The position numbers and the translations under genes were made by a program. The notes beneath the pieces are model-generated. The model was not told the origin of the DNA and made no database searches. It was given only the letters and a program-made list of their open reading frames with translations. Below are positions 1 to 12,561 of a stretch of DNA of 64,000 bases, piece by piece. The stretch spans positions 30,001 to 94,000 of the forward strand of contig JAQFVV010000508.1 of assembly GCA_028023455.1 (NCBI GenBank), written 5' to 3'. The DNA is from Epiperipatus broadwayi (lineage: Eukaryota; Onychophora; Udeonychophora; Euonychophora; Peripatidae). Numbering within the stretch: the stretch's first letter is position 1; the number at the start of each line of letters is the position of its first letter.

Positions 1-1085
1 AAAAGTAACATGAGATTCTACCCTCTCTAGAATTATTTTACAAATAAAAATCAATAATATTGATATAATAAGCTACAACAATAAGAGAAGGCAGGCTTTC
101 CTAGATGCTGATTGGTTGGTTCTCTTTTAAACTAAAAGTAGAGCACCTGTCAATAATTTTCACCGCTTCAACTTCTTTGTTTTGTTTTTCAAAATGACAA
201 TGAATGTTTTAGGGTGTTTTTTTTTATTATTTTTCATACATATTATAGATTATTTTGATTAAATGTGCTGAAAATATAATTATTTTAGAAAAAATAGTAA
301 GATTTCAGTAAAACATTATTTATTCTTACATGAATATGAATTCAGAAAGAAATTATTGATGTCTGCAGCAATTTCTAATTTGTTACAAACTTTATTTTTA
401 GGTCTTCTACTATCAAATATTTTTATAATTATAAATAAAAATTTATTTTTGAAAAAACTTTTATTCACTTTCATAATCTAATAAATTATTAATATACTTT
501 TTACAAATAAAAGTAAAATAAATGTAATATTAAAATATGAATATATATTTACTGCTGATTTTGTAATTGACCAATCAAATGTTCTAAAACTTTAATTCAA
601 TTGATCAATAAAATAAATTCTCAGTTAAAATTTTTTTTTTCAGTGAAAGAGTTAATAATCAAATATTAAAAGTAATTATGAATTTTCAGTGCGTCAGTAT
701 TTTTTTAGATCAGCAATTTATAAAGTTACTTAAATTCATTTTACTAATTCATTTTTAATCAAGAAACATTACATCAAAATATATACATTATTGTTTAACA
801 TAGACTGAAATATATGTAAACATATCCAAGAGGTGAAAACTTCAGTTTTAGAGTATTAAACATAATTATATGGTTTCCATACTACATAAAACTCCTTAAT
901 TGCCCTATAGGATAAAAACATCTTAATAGTCCTCATTTACCAGATTCCAGTTGTAATGTCACTTTTTCACATAAACATCTACTCATTTAATTTTATGAAT
1001 TATAAATTACTTAATTTTATGATAATGTGATAATATTTAGTGTTTCATATATTTATACACATATTCTTTTCTCAAATTATTAGAG
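1..1085. other. AT-rich DNA, no feature recognised
   Basis: AT-rich sequence with short homopolymer runs and no reading frame that looks coding on either strand. It borders the LINE relic that starts near 1090 and might hold more of it in unrecognisable form. Confidence 0.5.
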
Positions 1086-1089
1086 CAGA

Positions 1090-1790
1090 GCCTTCCTGGA
1101 TTGTATATCCCCAGTATCAATAAAATATCACCCACATTTCCTGCATGGCTGATCTGGCAGTGTTCCTGCCATCTCAGAAATTTACTCTTAATCTTATTCA
1201 AATTACGTGAAAATTTTTCTCAAAGTCAGGGCTATCTTTTAATGCAAACAAATCTGCCACTTGGAGGCTATCCTAAGAAAAGACCATATCTTCTTTATTT
1301 TCCATTAAACCACAGAAATTCCTATGATGCCTATCAGTTTTTCTCCTTTAGCAATAAGGAAGATAGTTCAGGACTCCATACTTGCATTAGTAAATAAGAT
1401 CATTAATTCACTAGCAAAGATATATACCTCCATTTACACCAAAACCTCTCTATTGAATATACTGGTGTTCCCCAGAATAGCCTATTTTATGCCTTTCATA
1501 AAATTTCCTTACAAATTTATAGGGAGTATAAACTCTCTATGTACACAGTTATTCAGAAAGGCAGGACCATTTCCATTAGTCTTAGAAGCGTTCAGAGGCA
1601 TTTCAAATGGAACTGGCTTTTTTTTCATTAACTGCAATAACTTCAGCTTCAGAGCTCCTTAAACCTAATAATAAATTTGGTTTCCATTTTTGTGCCGGCA
1701 ACAACATTTATACTAATAAACCCACAGGCATTCATCTTCCTCTGGATAAAAGCTGGCTAGTTGAAATAGAGGCAAACATTTCTAAAAATT
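1090..1790 (+). pseudogene. Decayed LINE reverse transcriptase (palm and thumb region)
   Basis: Relic of a non-LTR retrotransposon RT, read across two or three frames. Near 1130-1260 one frame carries a stretch like an RT catalytic block: a CMADLAVF box where YADDL is expected, so the Tyr is lost and one Asp is missing, followed by SGLSFNANKSATW, which resembles the GL-x-(I/F)N-x-x-KS motif after the catalytic block. Near 1340-1560 another frame gives a thumb-like stretch with the core LLNILVFPRIAYF, like the L-x-x-x-L-x-PR-x-x-Y signature of R2- and CRE-type LINE proteins. In-frame stops and at least one frameshift separate the parts. No endonuclease domain or 3' tail is visible. The match is by motif only; another LINE clade is possible. 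This is a dead fragment, not a host gene. Confidence 0.5.
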
Positions 1791-1795
1791 ATTGA

Positions 1796-3425
<1,630 letters not shown>

Positions 3426-3655
3426 GAGTAACATAATTAAAAGATCAATAAGATCCATATTTAAAATTATATTAAAATGTCGAATATTCAAATATTATAG
3501 CTTAATAAACAAAAAAAAAATGTAGCTTTTTATTTTATATCAAAAAGAAAATAATTATTTAACCTGAGTATTGGCTATTAAATAAAAGATCAGACTGAGT
3601 TATCTATCATATTATGGGTCATTGGATTAAATGAAACATATTTCTATAATTAGAT

Positions 3656-3883
3656 TTCTCAAGATATCACAATATCAATAATTATAAACACATTATTAAG
3701 AACAAACTACTATAACTCAGGTATATGGAAATCAAGTGATGTGAGTACACTAGTAACTCAGTAAAATATTTCTCAAGATATCACAATATCAATAATTATA
3801 AACACATTATTAAGAACAAACTACTATATCTCAGGTATATGGAAATCAAGTGAAGTGAGTACACTAGTAACTCAGTAAAATAT
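3656..3883. repeat. 113-bp tandem duplication private to the left LTR
   Basis: Two adjacent near-identical units, 3656-3768 and 3769-3881, each starting TTCTCAAGATATCACAATAT and ending in a GTAAAATAT-type sequence. The right LTR has this segment only once, so the duplication arose after insertion. Confidence 0.9.
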
Positions 3884-5413
3884 CTTCTCAGCTATAAAGA
3901 CAGTAGATTTTATCCACTTTCATTTTTTGGTTGGGTCTCAAGTGCATGTCTAAGTGAACAACAAGTGAATATGGTCTATCCAGGCACCACTAGGTTAGCT
4001 GGACCTAGACAAAGTTATATTTATAACTTTTTCACATGTACCAGGTTTGAATCCCTTTGGTACCTTATTTCTTACAAAATGTATGATTTTGATTTTAGAC
4101 CCATATCACTGTATGCACTAATATTTAAGAAAATACCTAGGTAACATAAACCATCCTTAAACTAAAGTGGAATATATAAAATTCATTAGACAGAAATCAT
4201 TTCTTAGATCTTAACATAACAAATGTGTTTCAATATTTTTTATACGTTTTACTAGCTCAGATTATATTATTAATTTAGGATGGCAATTCACTCATCCTTG
4301 CATGAAATAGATGATGGGATGGTGGTTATAATAATACTAAGAAATCACTAAATACTATGAAATCAATATTTATTTAAGGCCTTTAAACATTTAAACAGCT
4401 CGTTAATTAAAATGTGATGAAGACGATGATGATAATGATAATGATAATAGTTTCAACCACAGCTTTAGGACTAAGCCTAATCATAAAACGTAATTGTTAT
4501 AAAGAAATTCATAATTATTGCTTAATTTTAGTATATCTAATTAAATCTTAAATAATCAATATCAACAATTGATGATGAAGGATCACAATAAATAAAGACT
4601 ATTATCAATAAAATACATATGCCTCGTTTAATAAAACAATTTAACATTTATTAATTTATTACAAAAATCTACAAATAAATTAAAGATAAAACCAAAATTT
4701 TATATGAAATAATAATGAGAACAATAATTGATTATCTGGCAATCATAATGTTAATTTTGAATTCTTCCCCCTTTCCCGTCAAAAATATATACATAAATTT
4801 TGATACTAAGTTTGCTAAAGTTTTGGATTCACAACAAAATATTTCATAGGAAAAAAATATTCACTCTTTTTATCCTTTCCTTTCTCTTTTGCACACATAC
4901 TTTTATAATCTAACATGTAAAGTAGAATGATTAAGAGTAAATGTTAGTAGAATTGGCAAGAGCAAGTTTTTTAGAAACAAGTTTTAAACTATCTTTTCTC
5001 CCCTCCCTCCTAAGTGCTGAAATGCTATATTTTTCTAAAACATATTAATCTAATATTTCCAATGTTGAATGTTGATCATTCTCACACACACCCAACCACG
5101 CATGTAAACAAGTTAATATATTGCTGTGTATGTGCATGTTTTATCCCCATAATAACCCAATATTATTTAAAAACCAAAACAATAATAAAAAAAATTACAT
5201 ATTAATAACATTTCCTATGTTTAGGTTAAAAGACAAACATAATTTTATTACATATAAAATCATTAATGAATCTTATGTTTATCGTTATTAAGAAATTCTT
5301 GGTTTCAATTGATCCTGGTTGTTTTAAAAGTTTTTTAAACAAAAATATACAACTTAATTGCTAAAGTTTTACTAAGTCTCTGATATCATAAAGAAAACAT
5401 AAAAAAATTCATA

Positions 5414-5590
5414 TTACCAGTTCCATTCTTTGGCTGAATCTTTCAATGATTCAAATTTATCTTGTTCAATGTCTATCTTTGGCAGCAACAATTTCTGTGT
5501 TTCTTTGGAACAATCTCTTTCTTGAGGTCTATAATTATTTGATAATGATGATTCCATTGAGGTTATGTGCTTTAGTGGACAATTTGGAAA
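5414..5590 (-). pseudogene. Open reading frame relic inside the left E1 LTR
   Basis: A 58-codon stop-free stretch on the element's sense strand, ending in KEWNW and a TAA stop. Composition is unlike the surrounding AT-rich frames: it is rich in E, D, K, P, Q and R, with segments such as RPQERDCSKE and PKIDIEQDKFESL. It has no obvious ATG at its head and is preceded by stops. The homologous stretch in the right LTR (15817-15993) is open in the same frame with amino-acid differences. The complementary + strand frame is also open here, which weakens the argument. I do not recognise the product. It could be the end of an extra protein encoded in the LTR, a captured fragment, or chance. Confidence 0.3.
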
Positions 5591-6988
5591 TCATTATAAT
5601 AACTCTTCTTCTCTTCCTGTCAAACATGATTCTTTTAGTGGATAAAGTACAGCAGTTGTTTTCACATTTATAATTTTTCTTGGGTTTACACTCAGTTACT
5701 GGAACAATTAATTGGACTTGATGATTTAATATTTATCAGTAGATTACTCTTTTTCTGATCACCTTCCAATGCAGGTGAATATTTTCTTCTTTCTATTTAA
5801 AACATCTTATTTCTCTCTGTCAGTTGAAAGGTGTAGAATATTATTTTTCAGACAAGACATTATCTCTTTCCTATATGATGTGCTAGTTGTTGATGACTCA
5901 GGGAATTCTCCCAGACAAAATATATCTATTTTAACCTGACATGCTGTTTTTCATCTTTACAAAAAAAACTTTATATTAAAAATGATTTTTAGAATTGATC
6001 TCTGCTGAATGAAAAATGCTTGTCTCTTAGTTTCAAGATTTTAGAATTATCTATAGCAAATCAACTGATTTTCCAGACTGCTTTTATATCCGATTTTTTC
6101 CTATTTTTGGCCACCTCTTTTAATTAGATTTATAACTTATTTTCAACCAAATCTTTTTTTAGTTGAATAGTATGAAAAATCTCACTATCCTGATTTTTAG
6201 ACAAACTTTTGTTTTGAAGGAAAAAAATAGATGTAATCCTTTTTCTTCACATATGTAACACCTAAATTTTGAGCTTCTTTCTTTTGATCTTAAGATGAGA
6301 CATTTTTAAAATTAGACTTCTCACATCTTCTCTAAGTTTTAACAGAAAACAACCAATCTTTATAAAAACAAAATTGTTGAGTAAAAAAAAAATAATAGAA
6401 AAGATTTCCTTTTTTTCTCTCAATATTTAATAAATGTAGATATATTTATGTGATCTAACACACACACACACCATCATTTAAATCATATATAACTGACCTT
6501 AAATATACTAATTGCTAGCTTATTAATTATAACCCTAATATCTAAAATTAAATATTTAGCTTTTAAATCCAAATTACAATTATAGAAAAGCAAAAATAGA
6601 AGTATAGAATAAGATATTAATATTTAGCCAGTGTAGGTTAGTTTTAAAGAAAGTTAATAGTGTAATTTAAAATGACTAACTAAATAGCTTTTATAACACA
6701 CTTATATGTGTTATTACTTTACTTTTTAACAAAAAAAATTAAATATTAAATATTTAAATGAGTGTATTACTTTTTTTAAGTTTTCTATCAACACACAAAC
6801 AAATAAAGAATATAACTGTTTCTCCACTCTCTATCTGTCTTAAACTTTTAAAACTGAATCTTGGTTTGAACTTGGATGCCCTACAGCTTCATTTACTATA
6901 TAAAAATGTGATGATGATTTTTGTTCCACATTTTATTTCATGCATATTACTACCAATTTAGCTAATGACTAAATTGTAATGGCACAAG

Positions 6989-6998
6989 ATCCCCCCTT
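6989..6998 (-). promoter_or_regulatory. E1 polypurine tract candidate
   Basis: Read on the minus strand this is AAGGGGGGAT, ending two bases before the TGTGCC start of the 3' LTR. A purine run at this place primes plus-strand DNA synthesis in LTR elements. A run of six G is notable in such AT-rich DNA. Confidence 0.6.
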
Positions 6999-7187
6999 AG
7001 AATAAAATCATCATCACCTTTTTTTAACTCTATCTAATAAAAAAATTCTAATTAATAAAATAACACTAATAATAATAAATACACTAATAAAAAAATTCTA
7101 ACTACTGGTAAACATCATCTAGATGCCTACCAAATCCCCTTTTCATTAGGAAACTTAAATATAATTTATTTGGAGATCTTTGCCAAG

Positions 7188-8241
7188 CTACTCTGCTGAA
7201 GTATAAGGGATCAAACTCCTAGAATTATAGGTTCCTTTATACCCATCAAGAGTAGTAAACATAAAAGCATTTTCTCCTATATTCTTGGTAATTTGGAATG
7301 GCCTTTTGTACAAATGCTGAAACTTTTCAGATTGTTTTCTTTTGGGGTTGCTAACATGGGGGGTGTACCAGCACAAGATCATTGATCTTAAATGGATGTG
7401 GTTTGGTGTTGGATTGCTTTACCCTTTTTTGACACATGAGTTGAAGTTGGACCCTAACTTTATTAAGGGCATTGCTATTATTTATTTCTTCAATGGTAAT
7501 AGGCAAGGTGATTTTACTCAGTAAGGGTTCCCATTTTCCATAATACAACATAACAGAGGAGAAATCTGTTGATTCATTACAAGTGATATTAATGAGATTT
7601 ACCAACTCAGGAAGGGTGTTCACCCACTGTCTATGATCATCTGGAATAGTCTGCCAAGCTTACGCATAATGTGCTCACAGGGATTAGACTGTGGATTTCT
7701 TATTGAATTCAGAACATGCTTGATGTTCTGAGTTTGAACCCATTTTTCCAGGTCTTCGATACAAGACAATGACATTATCTGTCAAAATAACATCAGGTTT
7801 ACCCATGGCTTGCAACTGGTGGTTGGGGAGGAACCTAATAACACCCTTAGCATCAGTTCGGAGCACAGAAAATGAAGATACACGTTTAGAAAATACATAA
7901 TATGCCACTAAAATGAACTTTTGTCAGTTATAGGTGAGGAGTGGTCCATAAAAATCAAGTGTCAACAATTGGTTAGCCCGATCTGGGATTATGTGTTGTA
8001 AAATACCGATAAATGACCTAGCATGATACTTAGTATTGGCACAAATTGTACATTGTTTAATGGTATTACTGATACTTCTATACATCTGATTCAAATAGAA
8101 GTAATCTTTTAACACATAATACATCTTTGGAGTTCCATAATGGCCATATTTGCAATGAGCATATTTTACTAATTTATTAATGAGAATCTTAGGAATCATG
8201 ATCCTCCAAAAATTAACATGATTAACCTTCAACTTATACAT
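7188..8241 (-). pseudogene. pol (IN): E1 integrase, with zinc finger, catalytic core and GPY/F-like end
   Basis: Decayed Ty3/gypsy integrase in pieces. 7924-8241 holds the N-terminal zinc-binding part: His residues around YAHCKYGHYGTPK and a C-x2-C pair in QCTICANTK. It then starts the catalytic core with the first Asp in LTLDFYGPL. 7684-7908 holds the second Asp in GKPDVILTDN. The third acidic residue appears in another frame near 7674 in NPCEHIMRK, matching the QSNP-x-E signature. 7351-7623 continues the core end (TLPELVNLINITCNES, then a YGK block). 7188-7382 resembles a GPY/F module: LYKRPFQITKNIGENAF, later GTYNSRSLIPY. At least three frame changes and several stops make it non-functional. 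The element's Pol ends here, about 200 bp from the LTR. Confidence 0.85.
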
Positions 8242-8348
8242 GAGAATACCCTGAGTGAACTTATACTGGGCAAAAACTTTCTTGGGAGATTTCTTGGAGC
8301 TGTGGCGGTTTATGATCTGGCTCAGGATGGTGAAGATTCTGCCAAATT

Positions 8349-8880
8349 TTAGGTCTTGTTTTGAATCCCAGCCAGACTATGGTAATCTTTTAAGATATCT
8401 CTCTTTAATTCAACATTAATATTATTAATCCAGATATTCTCTGTACCAGGATGTCGGGGCACAAGACAGACAGGGTGATGACTAAGAACATCATCAGGGA
8501 TATTCTTAATACCCTCAACATAGACAATGCTGTAATTAAACTGTTGTAGGTATAGACTCCATCTAATTAATCTTTCATTATTTAAATAGCTTATACTTAG
8601 AAATTCTAAGCTCCTATGGTCTGACAAAACAATAACTTCAGAGCCAAGAAAAAACTGGCATAGCTTCTGAAAAGCCCATACCACTTCTAGGGCATATTTC
8701 TCTGTTATGGAGTAGTTCAGCTCTGCCTCTCTCAAATGTCTACTTAAAAATATAAGACCTGAGGTCTTTATCTACATCAAGCTGATATAAAACTACTCCC
8801 AGACCATAGTGGCTTCTGTCGGTCTGTACAAAAAAACTTTTTACTGAAATCAGGGTAAGACAAAATAATGTGGTTCAAAA
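8349..8880 (-). pseudogene. pol (RH): E1 RNase H domain
   Basis: Ribonuclease H of the Ty3/gypsy polyprotein, which degrades the RNA strand during reverse transcription. 8349-8735 shows AELNYSITEKYALEVVWA, then LGSEVIVLSDHRSLEFL with the DH pair, then NNERLIRWSLYLQQFNYSI and an IPDDVLSHHP end where (A)D-x-LSR-x-P is usual. The domain's beginning (YPDFSKKFFCTD, near 8830) lies in the frame of the preceding RT piece, so a frameshift falls inside the domain near 8735-8780. It lies directly between RT and integrase, as expected for this superfamily. Confidence 0.85.
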
Positions 8881-9640
8881 AAGTGTGTTTTATAGTACTG
8901 AACTGCCTAGTATGCTCAGTGGTCGACCTCCACCTTTCTGATTTCTTTAATAACACAGACAAATACTGGGTATTCTCACCAAATTCCCTATAAAACTTAT
9001 GATAATAGTTACATAAACTGAGAAAGGACTGCAGTTGCTTTTTGGTTTTTGGCATTGAGAAATCCTGAGTAGCAGCAATCTTTTCAGGATAGGTTTGATA
9101 CCCTGTTCACTGATTACATGTCCCAGAAAAATAATTTCTTTTGCAGCTATTGTACATTTCTCCAGGTTTATCTTAACATTATGGGCTGAACACTCTTCAA
9201 ACAATATCTGTAAGTGTTCTAGATGCTCTGTAAGACTGCTGGAAGCAATAACAATGTCATCCACATACATGATGATCTTTTCTTTCAATTCTTTTGAATA
9301 GGTCCTATCCAAACATCTGATCAAACCAGCACCACTGTTAATGAGACCAAAGGACAATTCTTGTAAAAACATAAGTTTGACCTTGAAAGTGAAAAGCTGT
9401 ATATTTTTGTCTTCATGGTGTAGTGGTATCTGCCAATAACTGTCTGTTAGATCAAAGGTTGAGAAAATTGATTTCTGCTTAAATTTAATTAGGAGCTCAT
9501 GTACAGGTGGAGGAATATCGTGTTCAGAAACGGCTATCTAGTTCAGCATATGAGCATCCAGACATACTCTTACTGCACCATCTCTTTTTCTTATAATTAC
9601 CAAAGGGTTGACATAAGCAGAGGAATATTTCCAAATAATT
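8880..9640 (-). pseudogene. pol (RT): E1 reverse transcriptase
   Basis: Ty3/gypsy reverse transcriptase. It begins near 9620 with PLVIIRKRDGAVRVCLDAHMLN (RT block around the R-x-C-x-D motif), where a TAG stop follows at once. It continues in frame with STFDLTDSYWQIPL, then shows two apparent compensating 1-nt indels before SFGLINSG. The catalytic box is intact as MYVDDIVIASS near 9256-9270. LGHVISEQGIKP near 9060-9110 closes the palm and thumb. A frameshift near 9055 leads into MPKTKKQLQSFLSLCNYYHKF, the connection region. All blocks are in standard order but no continuous frame remains, so it is inactive. Confidence 0.9.
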
Positions 9641-9889
9641 TCCCATTCCAACATTTGGTCTATCTGTTTTTGTACCTCGGCCTGATATTGATAAGACACT
9701 GGATACATTCTCTGTTGAAAGGGTTCATTATCCTTTAACTTAATTTGATGAGTATATCCTCTGATGATGCCTGGAACAGTGGAAAACAGGTTGGTATAAT
9801 GGTATAAATTTTCTCCTATAGTCAAATTGGCAAGAAAACCATGGTTAATTTTAGTCCTAATACCAACATCAACTAGTGTGCTTCGAATG

Positions 9890-10414
9890 CATAACAATTG
9901 TTCAGAGAGTTTACATAACTCCCATTCAAAAGGCAAATGTTCTTGTTGACATAAAAATAGCCCATTCTCATAATCTAATTTACATTTATTTCTGATCATG
10001 AAGTCTGAACCTATAATGACATCATGAACCAATTCAGGCATAATCAAGAAGACCAAACTGAGACTGGTTAAGCCCAAAATTAATCCAAACCTGCTTGTTG
10101 GCCAGCTTGGTTCTCTTCCCATTAGCCAGAGTCACTTGTATCTGTTTAATGGGCAAGGAGGGTATACAACTATTTACATGAAGCATCTTTTGATATGCCT
10201 TTTCTGTGATAATGGAGGCTTGACTACCAGAGTCTATTAAGGCATTTATACTGATCCCCTCCATCGATAATTTAAGAACAGGACAGTTATATTGGATAGG
10301 TGTTTCACCCAGTTCAAATGGCTCTAGGTAATCCACATCCAGATCAAGGGTATTTAATAACCACATCTCATTGTCCCTCTTATTGTTAGCTAAGGCCCCA
10401 GCACTGAGGAACAA
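9890..10414 (-). pseudogene. pol (PR): E1 aspartic protease and PR-RT linker
   Basis: Retropepsin-like protease that would cleave the polyprotein. The active-site motif is in the 10034-10414 frame as INALIDSGSQASIITEKAY; the catalytic Asp codon is near 10232-10234. The flap region and the C-terminal VHDVIIGSDFMIRNKC block (hydrophobic-hydrophobic-G-x-D) are in a different frame, within 9538-10122, so a frameshift cuts the domain between about 10034 and 10122. The link to RT (about 9640-9890) is open in that second frame. Length and motif order fit a single-domain Ty3/gypsy protease. Confidence 0.85.
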
Positions 10415-10790
10415 TTATACCAGGACCATTCTAGATTAGCGATGGAGTCTTACTTTGGCTTCCCCCTGGCCTTTTTAGCACTATGGTAATTCCACTTGTA
10501 GAAGGTTGCTTATCTCTAGGAATTACTTTCTTCCCTACATTATCCCCAAAATTTCCCCAGGATTGATGCGGAGGCCTAGCCATATAATAATTCCTATACC
10601 CATAACTTCCAAAATTTCTGATCATTTATCTGATCACCTAGATTCAGACTAGAGACATTATAATTATACCTGTCTTTGGTACCCTTGGGCCTAGTCTCTG
10701 AATCCAGTTTAGAAATCCCTAGAGCATCCAGGATTTCTGAAGCTTCCTCTATACTGTGGCAATCAGCAGTAATAAGCATCCACTAAATGC
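10378..10790 (-). pseudogene. gag (NC): E1 nucleocapsid part of Gag with a broken CCHC knuckle
   Basis: Region between capsid and protease, in two frames (10594-10779 and 10431-10625), with basic, Gly/Ser/Pro-rich sequence such as GSYGYRNYYMARPPHQSWG. At about 10378-10420 the reading frames contain the pattern of one zinc knuckle at C-x2-C-x4-H-x4-C spacing, but a frameshift falls between the first two Cys. The codons at the His and last Cys positions now read Asn. The knuckle is therefore lost in this copy. Knuckle identity is inferred from spacing and location. Confidence 0.55.
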
Positions 10791-10809
10791 TTCGGGAAAG
10801 ATTGTGTCA

Positions 10810-11200
10810 GAGTATTCAAATGATCTTGTGCACTGAGAGAGAAAATGCAGTCAGTCTCTTAAGTTTTACAGCCTGCCCTCTGAAAAATTGTGTATAGCTA
10901 TTCTTGGTACTCCCATACTTTTCCTGAGTGACCTGATAGCACACCTGATCCTGCCTGTCCTCACTCCAAAAACATGCCAAGATAATACAGTGGAAATCCC
11001 CAAAGGTAGTGGGCTTATCAAATAGGGGCTGCTACCACTCCTTAGCATAAGCATAAAGATGGTTGCAGGCAATGGCCAACTTTTGCTGTTCACTCAACCT
11101 ACACACAGAAAAGAGTTCTTCCAAGGTATACAAACACTCTAAGGGGTTCTCCCTGTTCTCCCCACTAAAGGCCTTAATTTTAATTAAATTTGAGGTCATT
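10810..11200 (-). pseudogene. gag (CA): E1 Gag capsid domain
   Basis: One frame from about 11190 reads a capsid signature: IKAFSGENRENPLECLYTLE, matching the F-x-G-x(3)-NP-x-x-(F/C)L-x-x-L pattern of Ty3/gypsy Gag. It is followed by LSEQQKLAIACNHLYAYAKEW, a TAG stop at 11032-11034, then FDKPTTFGDFHCIILACFW and QEKYGS. A further frameshift or stop near 10810 ends it. This is the best evidence that the long coiled-coil protein upstream is Gag. The + strand and other-frame ORFs across it have no coding look. Confidence 0.75.
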
Positions 11201-11246
11201 GATCCTGCAACTCTATATTCCTCTTTTCTGGTATGGTCAGCTCTAT

Positions 11247-12561
11247 CTACTTATTTTTCAACTTGTGGATTTTTTTAACTAAAGTAGGCATCCTTTTCTC
11301 TGACTGACTATGTTCTGATCTATCCTTACAGTCATCTGGGCTGATGCTACCATCGTTCTGCCCTGAATTTAGGTTTGACTGATCCTGCAGCCCCACATTA
11401 ACTTGATCTCTTAATTCCCCTATTTTCTGGTAGAGGTCATCCATCTTTGGGGTCATGAATTCCACAACATATGTCTTCTGGTTCTCCTCAATGTTCTCCA
11501 ACATAACACCCAATTTATGTTGATCCCTTCTGGGTACCTCTTCTACAGAACTTGATTTGTCCCTTTTCACTATCTCTTCCCTACAGTCATCTATTTGTTT
11601 CCCAATTCTTTTCTAAGATTTTGTTCCATCTGCACAAAGTCATTGGCCATGCTTCCCTTAACTTCTCATATTTCCTTTTCTAAGCCACAAAACTTGCTTT
11701 TCATAGTGAGGGTTTGGTCTCCACAGCTCAAGGTAACCTCCTTATATGAGTCCACTTTGGCTATCACCTCCTCTAATCTGATATTAATTCCTGCAGATAT
11801 TATTTCAGCATTCCTTTCTATGCCTTCTGATATGGATTGGGAGACCAACCCATGGACCTCATTCCTAACTAACTCCATTTCTTTTTCATTTTCTTCGATA
11901 AACTGCTCCACTTGAACCTTTAATGACTGCAGTCCCTGACAACCCTCTTGTTTGGTCACTTTCATAGATCTACACACTCCTTCTATCCTATCCTCTAATG
12001 ATGCAAACCTATTCTTACACTCTATATTGGATTTTTCTATTCTAGTTTCCAAGTATGATCATTCGGCTGTTGCTTTCAATAGTGTTATCTATTTCTGCTT
12101 TGAGATCTTCCCTCAACCTTTCCATACCCTGGTTACTATCTTCACTTAAATTGACTACACCCTTCTCCATCTTCTGTTCAAAACTTTTACGACCTTCTTC
12201 CATACTTTTAAACATCTGCATTATCATTTCCATCTCTGATGGTGCTTGCTTTGCCATCTGAGTCTGGCCAACTTCTGGCTCTTCATCCACTTCCACACTT
12301 GAGACATTATTGCTACTAACTTTAGAGGTATCTTCCTCTACTTCTTCTCTTCCTTTTTTGTTTTTTATAGGAAATCTCCCTATCATCTTCTTCAGTATAA
12401 AAACTATCACTGATCCCTGGAATTGGGACACCTTCCTCTTCCATAACCTCCTCAGTAGTATTGTTTAGTTCACTCATTTTTTTTAAAAAACTATATAAAA
12501 TATATCCCATCTGTGCTTCCCTGACCACCAAAAACCTACACATCCTCTCTTTGTCTGACAC
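11247..12561 (-). pseudogene. gag (N-terminal): E1 Gag N-terminal region with long coiled coil
   Basis: Four overlapping frame pieces (12322-12561, 12042-12431, 11666-12052, 11247-11570), each continuing the previous in another frame. Together they span about 430 codons before the capsid. A likely start is the ATG that begins MSELNNTTEEV near 12476. The N-terminal part is acidic, then a KKQKRKRRSRG basic patch appears. The rest is charged and heptad-like, for example FKSMEEGRKSFEQKMEKG, SLEDRIEGVCRSMKV and FIEENEKEMELVRNEVHGL, typical of a coiled coil. The last piece has MDDLYQKIGELRDQVN. A coiled-coil extension of this length ahead of the capsid is longer than in most Ty3/gypsy Gag proteins. 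A related relic lies at 56325-57112. Confidence 0.7.

Larger units (their letters stand above)
3429..6986 (-). repeat. E1 3' long terminal repeat (left copy, about 3.56 kb)
   Basis: Collinear along its whole length with 13729-17406 in the same orientation; the two flank the Ty3/gypsy coding region on both sides, as LTRs do. Read on the minus strand it begins TGTGCCATTACA at 6986, and a purine tract lies just inside the element next to it. The opposite end cannot be defined exactly because the microsatellite at 3281-3425 abuts it. The two copies differ by scattered substitutions and indels, so the insertion is old. An LTR this long is well above the few hundred bases to about 1 kb common in metazoan Ty3/gypsy elements. 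A duplicated flank containing an insertion is a less likely alternative, given the TG start and purine tract. Confidence 0.7.

Noticed and set aside
5446-5673. Hydrophobic + strand frame (MIQIYLVQCL...) found in both E1 LTRs
   Set aside because: Antisense to the element and hydrophobic in the way T-rich DNA gives by chance. Its presence in both copies only reflects the LTR duplication.
7342-9738. + strand open frames across the E1 pol region
   Set aside because: Antisense shadows of the integrase and RT frames; none carries a motif.
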